A stretch of DNA of 64,000 nucleotides from Halalkalibacter okhensis (GTDB taxonomy: Bacteria > Bacillota > Bacilli > Bacillales > Bacillaceae_D): assembly GCF_000787375.1 (NCBI RefSeq), contig NZ_JRJU01000009.1, positions 62,001 to 126,000 of the forward strand, written 5' to 3'. Under the pieces are notes generated by a model. It saw only the letters and a program-made list of their open reading frames with translations. It searched no databases and was not told the DNA's origin. Positions 1 to 8,358 of this stretch are shown here, one piece after another (position 1 is the first letter of the stretch; every line of letters starts with the position of its first letter). Position numbers and translations under genes: made by a program.

Positions 1-128
1 ATCTTCTTATTCATAGATTTATTTCGTTCCCCTAGCTTGACAATGAACGTTACAATGTAGAGAGTAGGAATTGCATCTTCTCTACATAAAAAGTGTAAAA
101 CTTTTTATTCAGAAAATCTAGTTATTTC

Positions 129-157
129 GTGAAAAAAGGAAATTTTTTCACTTTTTT
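129..157 (+). terminator. Rho-independent terminator of an upstream gene
   Basis: A nine-pair stem (GTGAAAAAA / TTTTTTCAC, loop GGAAA) is followed directly by a T run. It reads as the + strand terminator of a gene lying left of the window. A second hairpin at 54-87 (ATGTAGAGA / TCTCTACAT) has no T run and is left unassigned. Confidence 0.6.
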
Positions 158-187
158 ATTTAGTCTTCATAAAAAGGAATGAAACAA

Positions 188-787
188 ATGATTCAGTTCG
201 ACAAAATCAATAAACAAATCCTTTCTTCTGCATGCTTACAATGTGAGGATGAATTTTTTCAACCACCTACAACGAACATCCCCAAAGTAGGATGTTGTTC
301 TTATAGTCCAACCTTTTACTTGCTGGAGATCGCTAAAATGATAAACAAAGATGAAGCTTTTTTTCTAAAACATATTTTGCACCATCCAAAAGCTCTACTT
401 TCGCCATATCATATAACCGTTCAAGCCCAAGTTCACTCTGATTATGAACGTGTCTTTTGGAAAGAGTCTCTTTCCAAATTAGAAGCAGATGACCTGCGTC
501 ATTCTTATTCTATTTGCCAATTTTTCAAGAATGAAAAAGGATGTTCACTGCACCCTTCATTCAAAAACTCTGTTTGTCGATCGTTTATTTGTCTTTCGAT
601 CGAAGCTCGTTTAAACGAAGATGAAAGAGAGTCCCTTCACTCTTGGACCCAAATGATCAAACACGAAGAAATGCTTTTTCAACGTACGCATGAGCAAGCA
701 CTTATGGATTTAGGGATAAACTTGCTATCTGATCCCTCCGCGGTAATGGACTACTTCAAAACATTACAAGATAAAAAAAGAGATTGA
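188..787 (+). CDS. Cysteine-rich YkgJ-like (UPF0153-type) metal-chelating protein
   Basis: A 199-residue soluble protein of unknown function. The Cys pattern is C16-x2-C19, then C36-C37, and later a C-x8-C-x10-C-x4-C cluster including GCSLHPSFKN and VCRSFIC. This resembles the YkgJ/UPF0153 family, proposed to bind Zn or Fe-S through a set of conserved cysteines. No membrane segment or signal peptide is visible. An ATG at 179 is possible, but AAGGA ends right against it; the ATG at 188 has a nine-base spacing and is preferred. The gene stands alone between terminators. The family call rests on the cysteine arrangement only, so the role remains open. Confidence 0.6.
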   Translation: MIQFDKINKQILSSACLQCEDEFFQPPTTNIPKVGCCSYSPTFYLLEIAKMINKDEAFFLKHILHHPKALLSPYHITVQAQVHSDYERVFWKESLSKLEADDLRHSYSICQFFKNEKGCSLHPSFKNSVCRSFICLSIEARLNEDERESLHSWTQMIKHEEMLFQRTHEQALMDLGINLLSDPSAVMDYFKTLQDKKRD

Positions 788-821
788 GCTAAAGGAGTTC
801 CTCTGCTCAATCTCTTTTTAG
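776..821 (+). terminator. Terminator after the YkgJ-like gene
   Basis: AGAGATTGAGC pairs with GCTCAATCTCT around a 15-base loop and is followed by TTTTT. It overlaps the stop codon of the preceding gene. Confidence 0.75.
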
Positions 822-993
822 TTCGTTTGATTCGTTTGGTAGGATTTAAACCATTCCGAGATTTGATTCTTTTCCGCCTCGGTAAATTGATATAACGGGG
901 AATCACATCCCAATCACTTTCTAATACAAATCTTCTTATTGCTGATTAAAAAGTGGGGACATAGCCCGTTTTCCTGCTTGCCACCCTAATGAG

Positions 994-1638
994 CTAGAAA
1001 GAATTGTACGTAACGACATTCTCTAGTGCTTTTCTTGATGAAGGATAGGCTTCTTTTGCAGCTTTCCCCACTGTCATTAACATAATAGGGGTAAATCGAT
1101 CTGGTACGTGAAATTGATCGATAAATTCCTCTCTCTTGAAACCACCAATTGGGCACGTATCATAGTCCATTGCTTTGGCAGCAAGCATAAATTGCATAGC
1201 CGCTAAAGAAGCATTTAAAAAGGCAGCATCTCGAGCGAAACTACCGCCCCTTTCATAAGCTCCATTGATCTGGCCAACGAGTGTGTCTTTAATCTCTTCA
1301 GACATGAACCCTTCTTCAACAGCCTCTTGATAAATCCCCTCAGCTTCTTTATTTGCTTCTACATCACCTAAAACGGCAATGACAAAAGATGCATCGACAA
1401 TTTGCTGCTGATAATAAGCAATCGGTAGAAGCTCTTCCTTTTTCTTTTGATCTTCTATAACTAAGAAGCGCCAATGCTGCAAGTTCCATGCTGATGGAGC
1501 GGTAGTTGCAGCTTGAAGCATCTCTTCTAATTCTGCTCTTGAGATCTTATAATCGGGCTGGTATTGCTTGACGGAATGACGTTCTTCCATTAGATGATAC
1601 AAAGCTTTTTTCTCTTGTTCGCTAACATTTATTGACAT
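994..1638 (-). CDS. Nitroreductase-family FMN oxidoreductase
   Basis: A 214-residue protein of the nitroreductase fold, resembling Bacillus YodC/YdgI-type enzymes, which use FMN and NAD(P)H to reduce nitro compounds or quinones. The N-terminal RHSVKQYQPD (about residues 20-29) is the typical flavin-phosphate binding start. PSAWNLQHWRF (about 48-58) is the usual substrate/FMN loop, and PIGGFKREEF near residue 165 is the conserved second flavin-contact region. The start ATG follows AAAGGAGAG. It is monocistronic, with the cysteine desulfurase gene upstream on the same strand. The physiological substrate cannot be read from sequence. Confidence 0.85.
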   Translation of the reverse strand: MSINVSEQEKKALYHLMEERHSVKQYQPDYKISRAELEEMLQAATTAPSAWNLQHWRFLVIEDQKKKEELLPIAYYQQQIVDASFVIAVLGDVEANKEAEGIYQEAVEEGFMSEEIKDTLVGQINGAYERGGSFARDAAFLNASLAAMQFMLAAKAMDYDTCPIGGFKREEFIDQFHVPDRFTPIMLMTVGKAAKEAYPSSRKALENVVTYNSF

Positions 1639-1711
1639 GATGTAACTCTCCTTTATTTGCTAATGCCCTCTTATCGTAGTAGAGATAGGCTCGTTCTGTA
1701 AAATAATATGC

Positions 1712-2833
1712 TTACCCTAATCGTTGCTGAAGCAATTGTATCGCCTCTTCTACCTCCTGCTTTGTCGTTGTTCTTCCTAAACTAAAACGAATCGTTCCCT
1801 TCCCTTCCTCTGGTTCTATCCCCATCGCTTGTAACACTGGCGATAGCGTTACCTCTCCTGAGTGGCAGGCTGAACCTGTGGAAGCAGCTATTTCTGGAAC
1901 TGCATTTAAAACCTCTTGTCCGATCTTATTTGCAAAGCTTACATTTACCGTATTAGGCAAAGATTCTGTCGGATGACCATTCACACGAATTTGATTAGGA
2001 TACGATTGCTTCAGTAATGTGAGGAAATGCTCTTTAAGCTCAAGTAAATTTTCCCCTTGTGCAACATAGCGACTTGCGCTTTCACATGCCGCTCCAAGAC
2101 CAGCTAGTAGAATGACATTTTCTGTTCCTGCTCTCAAGCCTTTTTCATGCCCCGCTCCATGAATAAAAGGACCAAGCGTTACACCCTTTCGTATATAAAG
2201 TGCACCTACTCCTTTTGGGGCATACAATTTATGACCGGCTACTGATAAAAAGTCAACATTTAGTTGCTCAACATCGACTGGCACTTTGCCAAGTGATTGC
2301 GCAGCATCCGTGTGAAACAATATCCCTTTTTCACGGGCAACTTCCCCGATCTGTTTGATGGGTTGTAACGTACCAACTTCATTATTAGCATGCATAACAG
2401 TAATAAGAATCGTATCTGGTCGAATCGCTTTCTTAATCTCTTCTACAGAAACTTGTCCAAACTGATCTACCCCAACATACGTTACCTCTGCCCCTTGATT
2501 CTTAAGATAACGTAATGGCTCATGTACTGCTGGGTGTTCAATGGTTGTCGTTACAATATGTTTCCCTTTATCTTGATGCCTTTCAAAAACATTTTTGATC
2601 ACATGATTATTCGATTCGCTTCCTCCACTAGTAAAGATGATTTCTTCTTTTTGAGCTCCAATTAGATTGGCTACTTGCTCCCTTGCCTTTTCAACTACTT
2701 TTTTTGCTTCGACCGCTGCAAAATGAGTAGTCGAAGGATTTCCATAGTGTTCGCTTAAAAATGGGGTCATTGCTTCAATCACTTCTGGAATAAGGGGTGT
2801 ACTAGCATTGTAGTCTAAGTAAATTTGTTTCAT
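1712..2833 (-). CDS. Cysteine desulfurase, NifS/IscS family
   Basis: A 373-residue class V PLP enzyme that takes sulfur (or selenium) from cysteine (or selenocysteine) as a protein-bound persulfide. The PLP lysine is in SVAGHKLYAPKG near residue 200; HTDAAQS is the cofactor aspartate region; STGSACHSG near residue 323 carries the catalytic Cys. Length is normal for IscS/NifS. RBS GGAGG precedes the ATG. It has no scaffold or tRNA-thiolation gene beside it, so the acceptor is unknown. Because the genome makes selenoproteins, delivery of selenium to SelD is an attractive but unsupported alternative role. Confidence 0.88.
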   Translation of the reverse strand: MKQIYLDYNASTPLIPEVIEAMTPFLSEHYGNPSTTHFAAVEAKKVVEKAREQVANLIGAQKEEIIFTSGGSESNNHVIKNVFERHQDKGKHIVTTTIEHPAVHEPLRYLKNQGAEVTYVGVDQFGQVSVEEIKKAIRPDTILITVMHANNEVGTLQPIKQIGEVAREKGILFHTDAAQSLGKVPVDVEQLNVDFLSVAGHKLYAPKGVGALYIRKGVTLGPFIHGAGHEKGLRAGTENVILLAGLGAACESASRYVAQGENLLELKEHFLTLLKQSYPNQIRVNGHPTESLPNTVNVSFANKIGQEVLNAVPEIAASTGSACHSGEVTLSPVLQAMGIEPEEGKGTIRFSLGRTTTKQEVEEAIQLLQQRLG

Positions 2834-2951
2834 TTGTAGTATCCTCCGCTATTTTTTCATACACACTAGTGTACCAGTTCAACACAGAACATGCATAACT
2901 TTTCGCTTTTTTAAACACCCTAAAAAAACCATAAATTAGGAGTTGATTGTT

Positions 2952-3188
2952 GTGGAAATGAGATTAAATTCAAATAGAAGCGATGTATCATGTTATGTTA
3001 CGGTTGAACCTGAAGATCACATTTATAAATTACAAACGTTTGATACGACAGACCGAACTTTTCATAGTGGAAATGAACTTCTTGCCTGGGTAAAGAAAAA
3101 CTGGGAACCCGTCCAATTTCAGAACCCATCAGAATATCAACAACTTCTACATGCTGTTGCCGAGGAATTAAAAAACGGAAACGACTAA
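2952..3188 (+). CDS. Small hypothetical protein
   Basis: A 78-residue acidic protein, beginning VEMRLNSN and ending EELKNGND, with no membrane segment or recognised domain. A TTG at 2943 opens the frame but touches the AGGAG at 2938-2942; the GTG at 2952 lies nine bases from that RBS and is the better start. It sits divergently from the cysteine desulfurase gene and upstream of the YtaF-like gene. I do not recognise the family; composition and RBS support a real gene. Confidence 0.6.
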   Translation: MEMRLNSNRSDVSCYVTVEPEDHIYKLQTFDTTDRTFHSGNELLAWVKKNWEPVQFQNPSEYQQLLHAVAEELKNGND

Positions 3189-3281
3189 CCACCAGGTCAA
3201 ACGTTTCATTTTTACCTATACGCTTCTAAAATAGACAAGCACGCATATATTTCCTAGAACGATTTTCTATGGGGTGAGTAT

Positions 3282-3797
3282 ATGCTTGCTTTTATTTTGC
3301 TACTTTTGCTTTCCATGCTTATTAGCATGGACGCCTTTGCTATCGGTTTTTTATTTGGATTAAAAAAAATACGAATCCCTTTAATCGTCGTAGCAATGAT
3401 TGCCCTTTTTTCCGCTTTTGTCGTGTTTTTTTCGATGGGAATAGGTCGGTTTATCGGTGAACTCATTCCAACTTCCATTATTCAAACGATAGCTGGCTTG
3501 CTATTAATTGGTATAGCTATCTTTAATTTCCTTTACGATTTGCCCCTGTATCGACGATCATACTTTGTGATGATTGCTTTATTAATGAATGTCGACAGCT
3601 TAGGGTATGGGATTCAAGCTGGATTATCGGATCGATCGTTTTGGTTTGCACCCATGACAGGGATCATTATCTTTGCCGCATTTATAGTTGGGATCATCTA
3701 TGGTCACGAAATTAAGAATCGATTTATTATCCGATACATGACCTATATTCCAAGTATCCTATTCTTATTATTAGGCTTGAGCAAACTTCTTTTTTAA
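3282..3797 (+). CDS. ytaF: YtaF/MntP-like multi-spanning membrane protein
   Basis: A 171-residue, very hydrophobic protein with about five to six membrane spans. The first span ends in SMDAFAIGFLFG, the acidic residue pattern typical of the MntP/YtaF (DUF204-like) family, and MNVDSLGYGIQ repeats an Asp in the second half, as in the internally duplicated exporters of this family. MntP exports Mn2+; YtaF homologues are annotated as sporulation membrane proteins. The RBS GGGGTGAG lies before the ATG. Divalent cation export is inferred from the family only. Confidence 0.7.
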   Translation: MLAFILLLLLSMLISMDAFAIGFLFGLKKIRIPLIVVAMIALFSAFVVFFSMGIGRFIGELIPTSIIQTIAGLLLIGIAIFNFLYDLPLYRRSYFVMIALLMNVDSLGYGIQAGLSDRSFWFAPMTGIIIFAAFIVGIIYGHEIKNRFIIRYMTYIPSILFLLLGLSKLLF

Positions 3798-3895
3798 CAA
3801 AGCAAGTCCATTCTTTCATAAGAAAAGTTTTACAATTTTCTTTCTACCTATTACTATTAGTAAAAAAGGCTCTAGTGGAAAGGAATATATTTCGT

Positions 3896-5185
3896 ATGTC
3901 CTCAAAAGATTTTGAATTTACCTCAAGCTTGCGTCTATCTTCTGGATCTCATGTGCTTTACAGCTATCGTCAATTAGATGCCTACGTAAATAATGCGGTC
4001 AGCTTTATTCAAGAAGGTCAAAACAAAGATCAACTTGTTGTATTTATTGATTCTAAAGTTCATCTGGATAAAATAATTTCTAAGTTGACATTAGATAATG
4101 ATTCAAATGAACGTTTCAAACAGATTCTTTTTTTGGATTCAGATCTCTATTATAACTTTCAAGATGGTGTCGAGGACCTCTTTGAAAATTATCGTAAATA
4201 TATAAAACCTTACTTGCGTGAGACAAAGCCGGCTAGAATATGGGGAAATATAAATGGCAAAATTAACGAAGACAAACTAGATCTATTAAATATGTATGAG
4301 TGTGCTTGTAACGAATTTTTAGATAACAAGATTGCAACAATCATGGTTTGTGCCTATAATAGTCAAACTTTATCTGCTTATATGCTTGAAGATTTATTAT
4401 ACTGCCATGAATATTTTATGACGGATACCTCCTTAGTGCCATCTAATCTATATAACCGAAACCAAAAGTCTGTTGCCTTTCCTTCCATCTCTGAACAAGT
4501 CAAACGAGAGAAGGAAACAGAAAAATTAGTGATACGCTCTGAAAAGCTATCGTTGACTGGTCAATTTGCAGCAGGGATCGCTCATGAAATCCGAAACCCG
4601 TTAACGTCGATCAAGGGCTTCTTTCAACTTATTAAAGAATCTAACAACAAAGAAATCTATTATAAGATCATCGAAGAAGAATTAGATAAAATCGAACATG
4701 TGTCAAATGAAATGCTTATTTTAGCCAAGCCACATTCAGAATCGCGCCACTGGTATGAGGTTCTAACGCTAATAAATGATGTGAAAATGTTATTAGAAAC
4801 CCAGGCTATTCTAAAAAACATTTCCATTAGAACTGAATTCAAAACAGACGATCTTCAAATTAATTGTGAGGACACCAAAATAAAGCAAGTATTAATCAAT
4901 TTAATTAAAAATGCAATTGAAGTAATGGATGAAGGAACCATCACGATTACAGCTCGAAAAACAAACTCACGAGCCATTTTATCTGTTACCGATGAAGGGC
5001 CGGGGATCTCCAAAGAAAACTTAGAGAAAATAGGAGAACCCTTTTACACAACCAAACCAAAAGGGACGGGAATTGGCTTATTAGTTTGTCAAAAAATTAT
5101 CGAATCTCATCAAGGTTTACTATCTATTGAAAGTCAAGAAGGTGTAGGAACAACCTTTACGATTGAATTACCATTACACGCATAA
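3896..5185 (+). CDS. Sensor histidine kinase with N-terminal MEDS-like domain
   Basis: A 429-residue cytoplasmic kinase without membrane spans. Residues about 10-190 resemble a MEDS sensory domain (HVLYSYRQLD, then VVFIDSK). The H-box AGIAHEIRNPLTSIKGF is near residue 230. The ATPase domain has the N-box NLIKNAIEVMDEG, G1 box DEGPGIS and G2 box GTGIGL. The arrangement matches sporulation-type soluble kinases of Bacillus that feed phosphate into Spo0F, but no cognate regulator is adjacent. A GTG at 3875 is possible; the ATG at 3896 with GGAAAGGA upstream is preferred. A strong terminator follows at 5296. Confidence 0.82.
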   Translation: MSSKDFEFTSSLRLSSGSHVLYSYRQLDAYVNNAVSFIQEGQNKDQLVVFIDSKVHLDKIISKLTLDNDSNERFKQILFLDSDLYYNFQDGVEDLFENYRKYIKPYLRETKPARIWGNINGKINEDKLDLLNMYECACNEFLDNKIATIMVCAYNSQTLSAYMLEDLLYCHEYFMTDTSLVPSNLYNRNQKSVAFPSISEQVKREKETEKLVIRSEKLSLTGQFAAGIAHEIRNPLTSIKGFFQLIKESNNKEIYYKIIEEELDKIEHVSNEMLILAKPHSESRHWYEVLTLINDVKMLLETQAILKNISIRTEFKTDDLQINCEDTKIKQVLINLIKNAIEVMDEGTITITARKTNSRAILSVTDEGPGISKENLEKIGEPFYTTKPKGTGIGLLVCQKIIESHQGLLSIESQEGVGTTFTIELPLHA

Positions 5186-5295
5186 ACACTTAATAGAGCT
5201 AAACAAACAGCGAAACACAGAATATTTTGTCATCTTTTATCATTTCTTGCGCTTGCCTCGGAAATAAGCAACGCGATTCCCTATTTCCACAATAA

Positions 5296-5330
5296 AAAAT
5301 CAAGTGAAGGTGACGTTCACTTGATTTTTT
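5296..5330 (+). terminator. Terminator after the histidine kinase gene
   Basis: A 12-pair perfect stem (AAATCAAGTGAA / TTCACTTGATTT) with a seven-base loop and T run, about 110 bases after the kinase stop codon. Confidence 0.85.
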
Positions 5331-5386
5331 TACTTCTTCTTTTTTATGTAGCTAAAAGTACTCTAAATGCTTTATACTAATCCTAT

Positions 5387-5638
5387 TTATCTGACAATGC
5401 CCCGACTATGTTGTTTGGCTACAGAAATTTCAAAATAACTGTCATCATCTTCATAAATTCGATCAATGATGATCAATACATCTTCAAATGCTACGGAATG
5501 ATTGTTTGTATGATTCTCATTCATAAAATGGATCATCTTTTCAACTTCTGTATTGATTTTATGATTAAGGTCTTCCTCACTTGTTTTTTTGCTTCTAATG
5601 CTGTCATTAAAATCCATCGGATACTTAGGGATATTCAT
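5387..5638 (-). CDS. Small hypothetical acidic protein
   Basis: An 83-residue soluble protein (starts MNIPKYPMDF, contains FEDVLIIIDRIYEDDDSYFEI). No recognised domain. The longer frame opens at 5677, but the ATG at 5638 has a usable AAGG upstream and is preferred. It lies downstream of the pheromone receptor/precursor pair on the same strand, but the terminator at 5738-5766 separates them, so read-through from the quorum cassette is only a possibility. Confidence 0.5.
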   Translation of the reverse strand: MNIPKYPMDFNDSIRSKKTSEEDLNHKINTEVEKMIHFMNENHTNNHSVAFEDVLIIIDRIYEDDDSYFEISVAKQHSRGIVR

Positions 5639-5737
5639 CGACCTTACCTTCTTCCATACTAGGTTTACTATAATCATAATAGTTTAGGTAGGAGGAATCA
5701 AGGTGTGAAATAATAAATACTTGCTTGCAAATAGCAT

Positions 5738-5766
5738 AAAAAAACCCATCTAGTAAAATAGATGGG
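5738..5766 (-). terminator. Terminator after the pheromone precursor gene
   Basis: On the minus strand CCCATCTA pairs with TAGATGGG around a six-base loop and is followed by seven T. It ends the receptor-precursor transcript 23 bases past the precursor stop codon. Confidence 0.85.
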
Positions 5767-5788
5767 AAGAGTAAAAATATTTATGTAA

Positions 5789-5953
5789 TTATATAGAAGT
5801 GATAGAATTAACTCTAATATTATCACTTGGAATGGCTAATTCTACTGGTTCACTATTAACCCTAATATTATCACTTGGAATTGAAAGGCTACTTAATGAA
5901 CCACCGACTAGTAAAATTGATAATATAATCATACCAATAACTAATTTTCTCAT
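5789..5953 (-). CDS. Secreted pheromone precursor with duplicated decapeptide (AimP/Phr-like)
   Basis: A 54-residue peptide. Residues 1-22 are a typical export signal: MRK, then a hydrophobic stretch rich in I, L, V and G. The rest holds two copies of IPSDNIRVNS (residues 25-34 and 41-50), 16 residues apart, separated by EPVELA. The two copies are also nearly identical in DNA. The start ATG has a near-perfect AAGGAGGTGAT and lies 13 bases after the receptor stop, so the two are translationally coupled; a terminator follows. In RRNPP systems such small exported ORFs behind a TPR receptor give the mature signal by proteolysis. The likely mature peptide is a 5-10-mer from within the repeat. Unusual for arbitrium-type precursors, which carry one C-terminal copy. 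Confidence 0.87.
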   Translation of the reverse strand: MRKLVIGMIILSILLVGGSLSSLSIPSDNIRVNSEPVELAIPSDNIRVNSITSI

Positions 5954-5966
5954 GCTATCACCTCCT

Positions 5967-6962
5967 TTAAGTATGCTTTAATAACTCATTTAAAGGGAGT
6001 TGTCTATAATAATTATCTCCTGCGTTTTCGAAATAAAATACTGCTTCTTGGAATAAAGCAACATCGTTTGTAATCAATCCCCTGTAGTACTTATCAAAAG
6101 CTTTTCGATAATCATTATCTATCTTCAATTCAAGATCGTCTAATAATCTTAACGCTTCTTCATTTTGCTTACATTTTATAAGATAAAAAACATGTTCAAG
6201 TTTATCATCTAAAGTTATAGAAGAGGATCCTGAATTAAAATAAACTTTTTCTGGTTCTCCCCAAAAACAATAAGTAAAATTAAGACTTTTCTGTGCCTCT
6301 CGAATCAACATCTTGTGCCCAATTTCTTTAGAAAGAATAATTGATTTATTAATGTAATCAATCGCCATTTCTTTATTAGAAAGTATAAATGAATTTCCTA
6401 ACCCAGTAAGAGCAATAGCTTTCATAGTTGATGTCAAAGAAATATTTACTAACTCAAATCCACATTCCCTTGACTTCTCCACTTCATTCAAATGCAAATA
6501 AACACTCTGCATCGTAATTTTATACCGACACAGCAAAGACGTCTTCATAAAACCTTCCTCTAGCCTACAAATCTCTGCATTGACTAATTCACTTAATGAG
6601 GCAATCATTTCAAATTCTTTTTGACTTGAATAATTGTATAACTGAAAGACTTTAATTAAGGTTGAGAGCTCTGGAGCGGTTACGGTTTTATACGTTAACT
6701 GCTGGATAGCTTCAATTAGATTCATCTCTTGTTTATACACAAGATGATCAATCTTATAAACTTCAGCCCATTCCCTACTCTCTTCATTAGGACAATCAAG
6801 TAATCTGTTAATTAATGTTTCTACTAAATCGGATTTGCTATTAATGACCAAGTATTCGAGGGATACTCTAGCTAAATAAGAATTAGGATCGACGCTGTGT
6901 ACAAACTCTTCTAGATTCTCAAGTTCGCTAAAAGTTTCTGCAGTTATCTGTTTCATCACCAT
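5967..6962 (-). CDS. AimR-like TPR peptide receptor lacking an N-terminal HTH
   Basis: A 331-residue all-helical protein resembling the TPR-like part of AimR, the arbitrium receptor of SPbeta-type phages. From memory, shared stretches include the region around REWAEVYKI and the C-terminal RQLPLNELLK (AimR has KEYGKVYKI-like and RLPLLELQK-like segments). AimR is about 386 residues with a DNA-binding domain in the first 50-60; this protein starts just after where that domain would end and shows no HTH. It may therefore act by protein contact, as Rap proteins do, or be a truncated repressor. A pheromone precursor follows in the same operon. There are no phage genes nearby. Confidence 0.8.
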   Translation of the reverse strand: MVMKQITAETFSELENLEEFVHSVDPNSYLARVSLEYLVINSKSDLVETLINRLLDCPNEESREWAEVYKIDHLVYKQEMNLIEAIQQLTYKTVTAPELSTLIKVFQLYNYSSQKEFEMIASLSELVNAEICRLEEGFMKTSLLCRYKITMQSVYLHLNEVEKSRECGFELVNISLTSTMKAIALTGLGNSFILSNKEMAIDYINKSIILSKEIGHKMLIREAQKSLNFTYCFWGEPEKVYFNSGSSSITLDDKLEHVFYLIKCKQNEEALRLLDDLELKIDNDYRKAFDKYYRGLITNDVALFQEAVFYFENAGDNYYRQLPLNELLKHT

Positions 6963-6997
6963 TAGCTATCATACCTTTTTTCGTTTTTATTAATCCA

Positions 6998-7027
6998 AAT
7001 ATATGCTACCTTACCTACTTAAGTCAA
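6998..7027 (-). promoter_or_regulatory. Sigma-A-like promoter of the receptor-pheromone operon
   Basis: On the minus strand TTGACT (7022-7027) and TATATT (6998-7003) are 18 bases apart, about 36 bases upstream of the receptor ATG. This would give vegetative expression. Confidence 0.5.
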
Positions 7028-7197
7028 TTAAGGTCTGACAAAATATTTTTCTTCTTTAAAAATTCAGAACTTATTTATTATTTAACTAACATTTTATCCC
7101 TATTTCATTGATTAGTCTAGTATTTTATTCATCTAATGTTTCCCCAGTTATTTCCACAATAATCATGCTTTTTCTACATGTATAGGTGCTTATCTAT

Positions 7198-7225
7198 ACG
7201 CCTCCCCCTATTTATGAATAAGGTA
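7198..7225 (+). promoter_or_regulatory. Putative sigma-K promoter of the cotS-like operon
   Basis: AC (7198-7199), 17 bases, then AATAAGGTA (7217-7225), close to the sigma-K pattern AC-N16/17-CATANNNTA. It is 33 bases before the start codon. The surrounding TATCTATACGC block recurs at 10321, upstream of the second glycosyltransferase. Confidence 0.6.
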
Positions 7226-7257
7226 CTAATGACATTATGTAAAATGGAGGGATTTTT

Positions 7258-8358
7258 ATGTCAGAGCAGCTTATCGTTCCTTGGGATTTAGATGGTACGC
7301 TTGAGGATGATTTCTTTGTACCACAATATATATGGGATATGTCTGAGGTAGTTTTAACTCATTACGATCTAAAAGTAAGCAATCTTGAAGTAATCACAAC
7401 AAAATCCGATAAAGGCGGACTAATCTGGAAAATGGATACAGATAAAGGCCCATTTAGTTTAAAAATACTCCACAGACGTCCAGGAAGAAGTCGTTTTAGT
7501 CTTGGAGCACAAGAATATTTAGTCAAAGAAAAAGGCGCAAAGGTTCCCCCATTATACAAAACAAAAACAGGTGAAAATTATGTCGAAATGGGCGGAAAAC
7601 TATGGTTTGTAGCTGAATGGGTAGAACCACTATACCCCGTTGCCAATGACCTAGAAGGAGCCAAATTACTTTGTAATGCTTTAGGAGAATTTCACCACTT
7701 ATCCAAAGGGTATGTTCCTCCTAAAGGATCTGAAAACCCTTCTCGCGTCCACCGTTGGCCAAAATCATATGAAAAAGTAGTAAAAAAAATGGATTGGTTT
7801 CGTAATATCGCCACCGTTTATCCAGAAATGGCAGCGAGTAAGGCCATTCTTACTCATGTTGATATGTTTGAAGAGCAAGCACAAAAAGCTTACGAGCAAT
7901 TGCAACAATCTTCTTACTATGAGCTAGCTGCACGCGGAAATACAGCTTGGGGCCTAGTTCATCAGGACTATGGTTGGTCGAACGGACAAATGGGGCCAAA
8001 TGGGATGTGGATTATCGACTTAGACGGTGTTGCGTATGATCTTCCAATAAGAGACCTTCGAAAGCTTATTACTGGTCAAATGGATGACATGGGCTATTGG
8101 GATGTCAATTGGATGAAAGGAATGATTGAAGCTTACCATGAAGCCAATCCGATTGAAGACGCTTTATTTGAAATCCTTCTTATCGATATGTCGCTTCCTA
8201 ATGAATTTTACAAAAATGTCAAGGAAATGGTCTATGAGCCTACCATCTTTCTAGACACAGAAGTGGAAACGCTTTGCAATACGATTGCTGAAACTGACAA
8301 ATCAAAATGGCCAGCGATTGCCGAATTACGGGAGTGGAAAGGAGTTACTTCAACATGA
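7258..8358 (+). CDS. CotS-family spore coat protein (kinase-like fold)
   Basis: A 366-residue protein of the CotS/CotI/YutH family, which has an aminoglycoside-phosphotransferase-like fold. The kinase loop is visible as VHQDYGWSN (His/Asp/Asn), followed by WIIDLDGVAYD as the metal-binding segment. In Bacillus subtilis CotS is a coat protein made under sigma-K and encoded next to the glycosyltransferase CotSA; the same order is kept here. The start ATG follows GGAGG. Its stop overlaps the next start as ATGA, implying coupled translation. Whether it phosphorylates a sugar or is only structural is not known. Confidence 0.85.
   Translation: MSEQLIVPWDLDGTLEDDFFVPQYIWDMSEVVLTHYDLKVSNLEVITTKSDKGGLIWKMDTDKGPFSLKILHRRPGRSRFSLGAQEYLVKEKGAKVPPLYKTKTGENYVEMGGKLWFVAEWVEPLYPVANDLEGAKLLCNALGEFHHLSKGYVPPKGSENPSRVHRWPKSYEKVVKKMDWFRNIATVYPEMAASKAILTHVDMFEEQAQKAYEQLQQSSYYELAARGNTAWGLVHQDYGWSNGQMGPNGMWIIDLDGVAYDLPIRDLRKLITGQMDDMGYWDVNWMKGMIEAYHEANPIEDALFEILLIDMSLPNEFYKNVKEMVYEPTIFLDTEVETLCNTIAETDKSKWPAIAELREWKGVTST

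Noticed and set aside
820-993. A minus-strand frame with an in-frame TGA (IRK-stop-LGCDSPLYQFTEAEKNQ) after the nitroreductase gene
   Set aside because: It has protein-like composition but no start codon or RBS, and the only stem after the TGA is too close (about +8) for a bacterial SECIS. Treated as a possible remnant, not a gene.
5799-5981. A 60-codon + strand ORF over the pheromone precursor
   Set aside because: It is the complement of the precursor repeat; the minus-strand frame has the RBS, signal peptide and terminator.
5967-6962. Prophage with arbitrium lysogeny switch
   Set aside because: No integrase, terminase, capsid or other phage gene lies nearby; both flanks are chromosomal genes.
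8307-8354. Earlier start of the first glycosyltransferase
   Set aside because: The extra 16 codons lie inside the cotS-like gene; the ATG at 8355 has an RBS and overlaps the stop as ATGA.
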